Assembly: GCA_035493475.1 (NCBI GenBank)
Contig: DATJIF010000170.1
Location: 124,001-188,000 of the forward strand
From: Actinospica sp035493475
GTDB lineage: Bacteria > Actinomycetota > Actinomycetes > Streptomycetales > Catenulisporaceae
Reading direction: 5' to 3'
Length of the DNA stretch: 64,000 nucleotides
The notes beneath the pieces are model-generated. The model saw nothing but the letters and a program-made list of their open reading frames with translations, ran no database searches and was not told the origin of the DNA. Made by a program: the position numbers and the translations under genes. Shown piece by piece: positions 1-6,971 of this stretch; position 1 is the stretch's first letter; each line of letters begins with the position of its first letter.

Positions 1-320
1 GCCAGGATCAGCGCCGAGACCTGCTGCGGGGTCAGCTGCTCGCCGCCGAGGCCGACCGTGGCCCGGGTGCCCATCAGCCGCTTGACCGAGCTGACCGGCT
101 CCGGCCTGCTGCCCTTGCGGGAGAAGGCGCGCCGGCCGACGACCGTCTCCTGCGAGCCGGCGCCGCGCCACACGCAGCTCGGCGTGGTGTTCGACTTCGT
201 GTTCGCGTCCTGGTGGATCACGATGTCGCCGTCGGTCGGGTTCATCACCGCGACCGCGCTGTTCGTGGTGCCGAGGTCGATCCCGACGGCCTTGCTCACC
301 ACCTGGTTCAGCTGGTTCAT
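1..320 (-). CDS. DnaK-type Hsp70 chaperone, N-terminal part (cut by window edge)
   Basis: The reverse strand from the ATG at 320 reads an Hsp70 nucleotide-binding-domain start. After a short leader comes GIDLGTTNSAVAVM (about residues 13-26), the actin-fold phosphate-1 loop that binds ATP. It is followed by TTPSCVWR and SVKRLMGT, which correspond to the conserved T-P-S and S-I-K-R-L-M-G stretches of DnaK. Only about 106 residues are inside the window, so the substrate-binding domain cannot be judged. The start codon overlaps the stop of the GrpE-like gene by 4 bases (ATGA), so translation is probably coupled. It is the last visible gene of a six-gene operon with J-like, GrpE-like, helical-repeat, kinase and Clp genes, so I read it as a specialised Hsp70 paralogue, not the housekeeping dnaK. 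Hsp70 family certain; specialised role inferred. Confidence 0.9.
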   Translation of the reverse strand, partial: MNQLNQVVSKAVGIDLGTTNSAVAVMNPTDGDIVIHQDANTKSNTTPSCVWRGAGSQETVVGRRAFSRKGSRPEPVSSVKRLMGTRATVGLGGEQLTPQQVSALIL

Positions 321-880
321 ACGCCCTCCCGCTCCGTGTCCGTGTCCTGCCCGTCCTCGTGCTCCGCCCGCTCCGGCGCGCCCATCTGCACCCGGGCCAG
401 CCGCACCGCCCGGCCCTCGTGGAAGACGGCGCACTCCTCCGTGCGCGCGACGACCTCGGCCTCGTACTCCGGCCGGTGCAGCCACGCGTTCACGTTGACC
501 CAGTCCAGGACCTCGGCGGCCGGCAGCCCGGTCGGGTCGCGCAGTTCGATCCCGTTGTCCGTGACGATCTGCAGCATCTGGTTCTTCACGGTCCGCAGCT
601 GCAGGAACAGCTTGCGTCCGCCCTGCTCGACGAGCGGCTCCTCGGCCCGGGCCACGAGCTGGTCCAGCCTGCTGACGAACACCGCGAGGTCGAACAGCGC
701 CTCGCGCACCTCGCTCGCGGCGGCCCGGCCCTCGGTGCGGGCGGCGCGCAGGTCGTCGGCGGCGCGCCGGGCCACGCCGACGAGCTCGCTCTCCGGGGAG
801 ACGAACTCGCCCACGGCCGCGGGCACCTCGCGGCCGGTGAAGTCGTACCAGTCCAGCGGCGGCTCAGCCGAAGAGGACAT
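317..880 (-). CDS. GrpE-like nucleotide exchange factor (divergent)
   Basis: This is a 187-residue soluble protein. The middle (about 45-105) is predicted long helix, with heptad-like hydrophobics around LFDLAVFVSRLDQLVARAEE, like the GrpE dimer helix. The C-terminal part ends VVARTEECAVFHEGRAVRLARVQMGAP, which mirrors the GrpE beta-domain ending (G-R-V-L-R-P-A-x-V-x-V-G). GrpE proteins release ADP from Hsp70. The gene sits between the J-like and Hsp70 genes, overlapping both (17 and 4 bases), which is the context expected for a nucleotide exchange factor. An acidic tail follows the domain. The similarity is weak and motif-level only; a structure prediction would settle it. It could otherwise be an unrelated coiled-coil partner of the Hsp70. 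Confidence 0.6.
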   Translation of the reverse strand: MSSSAEPPLDWYDFTGREVPAAVGEFVSPESELVGVARRAADDLRAARTEGRAAASEVREALFDLAVFVSRLDQLVARAEEPLVEQGGRKLFLQLRTVKNQMLQIVTDNGIELRDPTGLPAAEVLDWVNVNAWLHRPEYEAEVVARTEECAVFHEGRAVRLARVQMGAPERAEHEDGQDTDTEREGV

Positions 881-1325
881 CGCGCACCTCCACCCGGGCC
901 ACGCCGTCGGCCTCGGTCGACGGCAGCTCCAGCCGCGGCGGGCCCGCGGCGGCGAACTCCTCCTGCACCGACCAGCGGGTCAGCACCCTGACCGCGGACG
1001 CGAGGTCGAAGTCCGCCGCGGACAGCGCGGCGCCCTCGGTCAGCGCGCGGGCCGAGACGGGGGCGCGCCGGTTGTCGTGCACGAAGTCGGACCAGCGCTC
1101 GGCCCGCTCGTAGTCGGTGCGGGCCGGTTCGGCGCGCTCGTGTTTGGCGCGGGTGAGCGGATGGGTGATCAGCTCGTCCTTGGCCCGGACGATCCGGTCC
1201 CGCTCGGCGGCGTCCCGGCAGGTCTGCACGAGCTCCTCGGCCCGCTCGACGATCTGCGCGTTGGTCGCGTCGACCGGGAGCCCGAGTTCGTGGAACGGAT
1301 TGCGCCGGTGGTTCGACGGTGTCAT
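864..1325 (-). CDS. J-domain-like protein lacking the HPD motif
   Basis: This is a 153-residue protein. Its N-terminus (NPFHELGLPVDATNAQIVERAEELV, residues 9-33) follows the J-domain pattern of an aromatic-x-x-L-G-L/V opening, a T-x-x-I helix II and then helix III ending in ELITHPLTRAKHE (about residues 50-62), comparable to the usual x-V-L-x-D-P-x-x-R-x-x-Y-D. The loop between helices II and III is RDAAERDR, so the His-Pro-Asp triad that stimulates Hsp70 ATPase is absent. The C-terminal half (about 85-153) is unrecognised. The ATG overlaps the stop of the preceding gene (ATGA, 1322-1325). In context it could be a J-like adaptor that docks on, but does not trigger, the neighbouring Hsp70. Fold assignment is inferred from pattern only. 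Confidence 0.6.
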   Translation of the reverse strand: MTPSNHRRNPFHELGLPVDATNAQIVERAEELVQTCRDAAERDRIVRAKDELITHPLTRAKHERAEPARTDYERAERWSDFVHDNRRAPVSARALTEGAALSAADFDLASAVRVLTRWSVQEEFAAAGPPRLELPSTEADGVARVEVRDVLFG

Positions 1326-4300
1326 ACCAGTCCTAGCCTCTTGCTGTTGATGTCCCTGTTCAGGCCCTCGACGAGCCCGACGTTCTCGCGGATGTTGGGG
1401 TCGGTCGGATCGAAGCGGACGGCCTGCAGCAGCATCCGCTCGGCCTCGTCCGCCGGGTCGTACACGGCTTCGAGCTGCTGCCTGGTCCTGGCGATCCGCA
1501 GCAGGGCCCTGGCCTCGTCGTAGCGCCTGATGCCGTAGTTGTGGAAGAGCACGGCGATCTCCCGGTTGTTGTCCCGCAGGTCGCGCAGCTCACGCTCGGC
1601 CGCGCCGTATTCGCCGCGCTGGAACAGGATCCGGCCGCGGGCCCGGCACAGTTCGCGGGTGGCGGCGTCCTCGTCCGGGTTCCAGGCGAGGGCCTCCCGC
1701 ATCGCCGTGCAGCACTCGTCGAGCAGTTGCAGGCTCTTGGCCTTGGTGGACTTCCGCGCGAGCCGCATCCGGGACAGGCCGACCGCGTAGTGGTAGTCGC
1801 ACAGCGCCTTGTTCTCGGCGACGTGCGCCTGGCCCTTCGTGCAGGACAGCTCGAGCAGCGCGGCGAACGCGGCGACGGTGTCGATCGCCTCGACCGCCTC
1901 CTCGACGCCGCCCTGGTTGTGCATGCTGGCCCACCAGTCGTAGCCCCAGCGCAGCGCCGTGCGCAGGGCGAGTTTCTGCGGGACGACGAGCTGCACGACG
2001 ATGTCGAGCTCCTTGATCGCCCCCGCGTAGTTCTTGTCGAGGCCGGAGTCCGCCCCGAGCGCGCGGATCGCGTCGCTGTCGGTGAGGGTCCGTTCGGCCG
2101 ACTCGACGAGCTCGGCGCCCCACTCGTCGATCAGCCGCCCGGCGCGCGCGGCGAACGGCGCGAACTCGTCGTCCTCTCCGACGAGCGCGTTGTGGACGGC
2201 CGAGAACGAGGTGTCGATGAGCAGCACTTCGGCGCCGGCGATTCCCGCCCGGACGCCGTCGAGGCCGCCCGCGCAGGTCTTCGCGGTGTGCAGGTCGCCT
2301 TCCGCGACGGCCTGGGTGAAGCGCGCCTTCAGGCCGACGAGCAGGTCCTCGATGAGCTCGTCGCGGAACTCGTCGTCGGCCTCGTCGGGGAGGGTGCGCT
2401 GCTCGAAGTGGGTGCGCAGCAGCGGCTCGGCGAGCAGCAGCGCCCACAGCGCGGTGGCCTGGACCCGGGCGAGGTCGGTCGCGGGCTCGCGGGCCGGACG
2501 GGCCAGCGCGTCCTCCCGGGCGAGGGCGGCGATCACGTGCCAGAGCTCGATGTCGGTTCCGGTCGACGCGGCGGCGGACGTCCACCGGTCCAGGATCTCG
2601 CCACTCGGACCGTTCCAGATCGCGTCGCCCAGTTCCTCGTTCGCCGCGATCAGCTCGGCGAGCCGGACGTGCCGCCCCGGACGCTGCTCGTCGACGATCG
2701 GCGAGCCGGGGAAAAGCGCGCGCAGCAGGGTACTGACCTCCTTCTCGGCCTGGAGGTCTCCGAGCACGCGGCTGGCTCGCCCGGGCCGGAACCGGGCTGC
2801 GGCGCGGAGCCGGTCGAGCGCGGTGGCGCGGTCGCCGTCGATGTCGGCGATGGCGGCCTGATGACTGAGGAAGCGCCCGTATTCGTCCCGGAGTTCGGCG
2901 CGCCGGTCCTCGTCCAGACGCACCACGTCGAGGGCGCGGCGCCATGCCTGCTCGGCGGTCTCGAAGTCGCCGATGACGGTGGCGTAGCGCGCGGCGGCGA
3001 GGCTGCCGATGCCGCCGGGCTCCTCGGCTTTCCCGGCGGCTTCCCGCACGATCGGCGCGAGCGCGGTGGCGAAGGCGTCCTTGCGGCCGCGCTTGGCGGC
3101 GTGCTGCACGAGGTACGGCAGGGCGCGACGCCGGTCGACGAAGCCGTCCGCGCGCAGCATCGAATCCGCTGCCGCCGCTGCGTTCCCGCTCGCGACTTGT
3201 CCGGCCGCCGCGGCTGCCGCGAGGGCCGTCTCAACGTTCGTGGACGCGGTGAACGGCAGCGGGCTCGGCAGGCCGCGGCCTTCCAGCGCATCGGCGAGGA
3301 GGGTGACGAGCACGGCCATGCGCGACGCCGCATCCTCGGCGTGTGCGGCGCGGAGGTTGCGCACGGCCTCCTCGCGGTTCGAATCGTCGAGGGCTGCGGC
3401 CGCGCCGACGAGGGCCGAAAGGGGTTCCTCGGGCAGCGATTCGAGGCCGTCGCCGTCGCGTAGCGCCACGCATTCGGCGGCGGCTCGCGCGGCGCGCGCC
3501 GTCTCGGTGTTGGGCGAGCGCTTGTCGAGTTGAATCAGGAACCTGGTTGCCTCCGCGCGTGCCGAGGAGTCCTCCGCGAACAGTGCGACGCGCAGCATGG
3601 CGCCGACCGCCGCCGCGTCATCGGCCGGGTTGCGCGGCCAGTCCGCCAACGACTGGATGAGCGCCGCGTCCACGGATTCGGGGGCGCGCACCAGCCGGAC
3701 GAGCGCGAGCAGGCGCGCGGTCCACGGCTGGTCCGAGACGTCCTGCCAGGTCAGTTCCTCGGCGCTGGTGGCCGAGGCGAGCAGTCGGGCGGCGTGGTCG
3801 AGGAGCGAGACTTCGAAGCGCCCCATGCCGCGCGTCGTTGCGGCTCGGAGCTCCGTGCTCGCGCGCACGGCAGCGGTCCGGGCCTGTTCGAGCCGTCCGT
3901 TCGCCCACTCTTCGGCGGCGGTCCGCAGCGAGAGGAGCGCAGTCGCGTATCCGGCCTGCGCGAGCCCGCGACCGGAGAGCTCTGCGAAACGGCTCGCCGC
4001 CACGTCGTGCGCCCCTCGATGCGCATCGGCCCACGCGGCGAGCAGTTCGGCCTTCGGTCCGCGCACGTCGTGCAGCAGGTCGTGCACCTCGTCGATCCGG
4101 CCGTTCTGCAACGCGTCGTGCGCGAGCAGCACGGCCGCGCGGTCCCGTCCGAGATCGCGGGCGCGAACCAGCATCTGGCGGCTACGGTCGGGGTCGGACG
4201 TGCGCAGCGCGAGGGCGGTCCAGATGAGCCGTTCGGCGGCGGGTAAACGGTTGAACAGCGCTTGCCGGAGCAAAGCATTGAGTTCAGATGTCTGCTTCCG

Positions 4301-5701
4301 TGCCACCGCCACGCCGAGCGCCGTACGCAGCGCTTCGAAGAGGTCTGCCTGCACAGCGTTCGGCGTCACCAGGGATTGCAGGTCGATCGCGGCCGGGATC
4401 GGTCCGTCGCCGATGAGCGCCTTCCGGGCCGCCGCGACGGCGCGCATCGGCTCGGGAGCGGTCGGCTCGGGCGAGGGCAGCGCGGCGCCGGGATCAGCAT
4501 CCTGAAGCAGGCAGCCGAGTGCCCAGCGACCGGAGCCGTCCAGCGCCTCACAGCTCGAACGCACTCCGGCAGTGTTCTTACACAGCAGGTGTGCCCAGCC
4601 GAGGTGGTAGAGCACGTCCGGGTCGGCGTTTCCCGGCACGCGGACGTCTGCCAGCGCGTCCCGGGCCCGCTCGGCGTCTCCGTCGAGCAGGTACGCGCGG
4701 CCGAGCGCGTAGTCCCGCCACGGTCCGGTGTCGCGGCCCGAGGCGATCTCGGCGAGCCGGGCCGAGGTGACGGGCGGTGTGGCGGAGGCGAGCAGCGGGT
4801 TCGTGGACGTCCAGCGCACCTCGAACCAGGCCAGCACCTGGCAGAGAATCAGCAGGTCACGGGCGCGCGGGGCGAGGTTCGGGTAGCGCGCGCCGACGGC
4901 GACGGCCATCCGGAAGTCGCGGGCGTGCAGGTGCGCGGCGAGCAGTCCGCGCATGGCCTCGGTGTGCCCGGCGGAGCGGCTGAGTACGGTCTCGAACATG
5001 CGCGCGGCGACCTCGGTGCGGTCGAACAGCAGCAGTTCGCCGAGGCCGAGCGCGAAGGTCGTGTCCGAGCGCGGCGGGCCGCCGATCCGTCCGGCGAGTG
5101 CGTACGCGCGGCGCAACTGGTCGTCCGCGCTGTCGAATCCGACGTTCAGGATGCCGCCGACCAGGCCGGCCACCTCGGCGGGCGGGTGCGGCAGGCGCGT
5201 GACGACGTCCGCGTACACGGCCAACTGCTCGTCGGCGACGGCTTCGAGTTGGGCCAGCCGGGCGGCCGCGTGCAGCCTGAACTCCTCGCGCGTGGTCGTG
5301 GCGCTGTAGATATCGGTCAGCATCCGGTGCGCACGCTGGATGTCGGCGGGCGTGCCGCGGGCCGCCGAGGCGTCGATCAGCGGCCACCACGTGCGCGGGA
5401 GTTCGAAGGCTCCGGACGCGGCGATCCGTGCGCCGATGGTGCGGAGCTGATTGAAGTCCTCGTCCGTCAGGCCCGGCAGGAAACGCGGCGTGAGCAGCGA
5501 CATCTGGAAGTCGAGCCACATCGGCGCGACCTGGTCGCCGAACTCCTCGAAGCGCGGGTAGACGCGGCGCAGTCGTTCAAGGGCGCGGGCGGTGTCCTCT
5601 TGGGCGAGCGCGCCGGCCCAAGCGTTCTCCAACCGGCCGACCCGGTTGAAACTCTTTCCGAAGGAGCGCTCTGGCTGGGCTGCCATCTCGTCACCGCCCA
5701 C
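1322..5701 (-). CDS. Giant helical-repeat (TPR-like) scaffold protein
   Basis: This 1459-residue protein has no signal peptide or membrane segment. It is almost entirely Ala/Leu/Arg-rich antiparallel helices. Recognisable TPR-type stretches include DVLYHLGWAHLLCKN (near 360), ALGRAYLLDGDAERARDAL (near 330) and, at the C-terminus, RILFQRGEYGAAERELRDLRDNNREIAVLFHNYG followed by AERMLLQAVRFDPTDPNIREN. TPR solenoids commonly act as Hsp70/Hsp90 co-chaperone platforms; that role here is inferred from position between the kinase and the J-like gene. GTG 5701 overlaps the kinase stop by 11 bases; ATG 5686 is an equally possible start. There is an in-frame TTA (Leu) codon at 4244-4246 (residue 486), unusual in this G+C context. 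I recognise no catalytic motif. Confidence 0.75.
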   Translation of the reverse strand: MGGDEMAAQPERSFGKSFNRVGRLENAWAGALAQEDTARALERLRRVYPRFEEFGDQVAPMWLDFQMSLLTPRFLPGLTDEDFNQLRTIGARIAASGAFELPRTWWPLIDASAARGTPADIQRAHRMLTDIYSATTTREEFRLHAAARLAQLEAVADEQLAVYADVVTRLPHPPAEVAGLVGGILNVGFDSADDQLRRAYALAGRIGGPPRSDTTFALGLGELLLFDRTEVAARMFETVLSRSAGHTEAMRGLLAAHLHARDFRMAVAVGARYPNLAPRARDLLILCQVLAWFEVRWTSTNPLLASATPPVTSARLAEIASGRDTGPWRDYALGRAYLLDGDAERARDALADVRVPGNADPDVLYHLGWAHLLCKNTAGVRSSCEALDGSGRWALGCLLQDADPGAALPSPEPTAPEPMRAVAAARKALIGDGPIPAAIDLQSLVTPNAVQADLFEALRTALGVAVARKQTSELNALLRQALFNRLPAAERLIWTALALRTSDPDRSRQMLVRARDLGRDRAAVLLAHDALQNGRIDEVHDLLHDVRGPKAELLAAWADAHRGAHDVAASRFAELSGRGLAQAGYATALLSLRTAAEEWANGRLEQARTAAVRASTELRAATTRGMGRFEVSLLDHAARLLASATSAEELTWQDVSDQPWTARLLALVRLVRAPESVDAALIQSLADWPRNPADDAAAVGAMLRVALFAEDSSARAEATRFLIQLDKRSPNTETARAARAAAECVALRDGDGLESLPEEPLSALVGAAAALDDSNREEAVRNLRAAHAEDAASRMAVLVTLLADALEGRGLPSPLPFTASTNVETALAAAAAAGQVASGNAAAAADSMLRADGFVDRRRALPYLVQHAAKRGRKDAFATALAPIVREAAGKAEEPGGIGSLAAARYATVIGDFETAEQAWRRALDVVRLDEDRRAELRDEYGRFLSHQAAIADIDGDRATALDRLRAAARFRPGRASRVLGDLQAEKEVSTLLRALFPGSPIVDEQRPGRHVRLAELIAANEELGDAIWNGPSGEILDRWTSAAASTGTDIELWHVIAALAREDALARPAREPATDLARVQATALWALLLAEPLLRTHFEQRTLPDEADDEFRDELIEDLLVGLKARFTQAVAEGDLHTAKTCAGGLDGVRAGIAGAEVLLIDTSFSAVHNALVGEDDEFAPFAARAGRLIDEWGAELVESAERTLTDSDAIRALGADSGLDKNYAGAIKELDIVVQLVVPQKLALRTALRWGYDWWASMHNQGGVEEAVEAIDTVAAFAALLELSCTKGQAHVAENKALCDYHYAVGLSRMRLARKSTKAKSLQLLDECCTAMREALAWNPDEDAATRELCRARGRILFQRGEYGAAERELRDLRDNNREIAVLFHNYGIRRYDEARALLRIARTRQQLEAVYDPADEAERMLLQAVRFDPTDPNIRENVGLVEGLNRDINSKRLGLV

Positions 5702-6971
5702 CGCACTCGGCGCGGCGCAACCTGGCGAACCGCTCGGCCTGGTACGCGTTCCCGGCGGCGCGGAACGCCTGCTCGGTGCGGCCCAGCAGGTCGCAGCGTT
5801 CTGTCTGGGTCACGCGCAGGCGGCCGAGCAGGTCGTACGCCTCGGCGAAGCTGCGCGCGGCCTCGGTGTGCGCGTTGGCGGCGGCGTGCGCTTCGGCGAG
5901 TTCGCGCAGCAGCGGATAGCGGTCCTTCGGCTCAAGCCGCGTGTCGTGCGCGGCCGGTTCCGCGACGGCCACGGCAGCTGCCGCCGACCCCTCGGAGCGC
6001 AGTCGCCGAGCCTTGTCGAGGGCTGATTCGCCGGTACCCGCGTCGTCGCCGCGCAATTCCCCCTCCGTGATCGCCGCGAGCAACGCCTCGGCACTGCTGA
6101 ACCGGTCCATCGGCCGGGCTTCGAGGCAGCGCAGGACGATCTCGTCGAGCCAGCGCGGAATCGAGGCGTCGATCGCGGACGGACGGCGCGCCGGGTGCGC
6201 GCGCTTGGCCTCGGCGAGCCAGTCCGGATACGCGGCGGACGGCAGGCCGGTCGGCATCTCCAGGTGCGCGTACGCGAATTCGCCGGTCAGGCCCTGGTAC
6301 ATGAGCAGGCCGAGCGAGTACACGTCGGATGCCGGGATGCTCGCGCCCTCGGACGTCTCCGGCGCCATGTAGCTGATCGTGCCCTCGACGCCGGGCACGT
6401 GTCCGTCCTCGACCATCCGCGCGGCCAGGCCGAAGTCGATCAGCCGGACCGTGCCGTCCGCGCCGAGCAGCACGTTGTCCGGCTTGAGGTCGCGATGGAG
6501 CATCGGCGGGACCTGCGCATGCAGCCCGCGCAGCGCCACGCAGATCTGCCGTGCCCACTTGAGCAGCAGCCCGCGCGGCACGCGGCCGTCAGGGTACTGC
6601 TTGAACTCGTCCGCGAGGGAGTGTCCGGGCACGTATTCCATGACCAGGAACGCGCGGCCGTCGATCTCGCGGGCGATGCCGCCGTCGTACACGTGCACGA
6701 GGTGGGCGCGGGCCGCCGCGTCCGTCATGCCCTCCATCGCGCCGGCCAGTTGCAGCACGTCCGCGAACAGCTCCCCCGCCGTCCGCTCCGTGACGCCTTT
6801 CCGGCGCGAGACCTTGCACGCGACGCGGCGCACCGGCCTGCCGAGCACGTACTGCTCGCTGAGGAACACGCCGCCGAAGCCGCCCGCGCCGAGCAGCTCG
6901 CGCAGCACGTAGCGGCCGTCCACCACCCTCCCGACCAGTGCGCGCAGGTCGGTGTCCGTGCCCTGAGTCAC
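5691..6971 (-). CDS. Cytoplasmic Ser/Thr protein kinase with C-terminal helical repeat
   Basis: This is a Hanks-type kinase of 426 residues. The glycine-rich loop GAGGFGGV is near residues 28-35, the VACKV lysine near 53, HRDLKPDN near 159-166, the DFG motif near 179-181, and SYMAPE marks the activation-segment end, so it looks catalytically complete. The kinase domain ends near 285. A TPR-like helical tail (about 310-426, e.g. RYPLLRELAEAHAAANAHTEAARSFAEAYDLL) follows. There is no transmembrane segment, unlike most actinobacterial PknB-type kinases, so it should act in the cytosol. The GTG at 6971 is chosen because it overlaps the stop of the upstream Clp gene as GTGA (6968-6971); the open frame continues upstream but inside the Clp gene. 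Likely substrates are the co-encoded chaperone proteins; this is inference. Confidence 0.9.
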   Translation of the reverse strand: MTQGTDTDLRALVGRVVDGRYVLRELLGAGGFGGVFLSEQYVLGRPVRRVACKVSRRKGVTERTAGELFADVLQLAGAMEGMTDAAARAHLVHVYDGGIAREIDGRAFLVMEYVPGHSLADEFKQYPDGRVPRGLLLKWARQICVALRGLHAQVPPMLHRDLKPDNVLLGADGTVRLIDFGLAARMVEDGHVPGVEGTISYMAPETSEGASIPASDVYSLGLLMYQGLTGEFAYAHLEMPTGLPSAAYPDWLAEAKRAHPARRPSAIDASIPRWLDEIVLRCLEARPMDRFSSAEALLAAITEGELRGDDAGTGESALDKARRLRSEGSAAAAVAVAEPAAHDTRLEPKDRYPLLRELAEAHAAANAHTEAARSFAEAYDLLGRLRVTQTERCDLLGRTEQAFRAAGNAYQAERFARLRRAECGGR

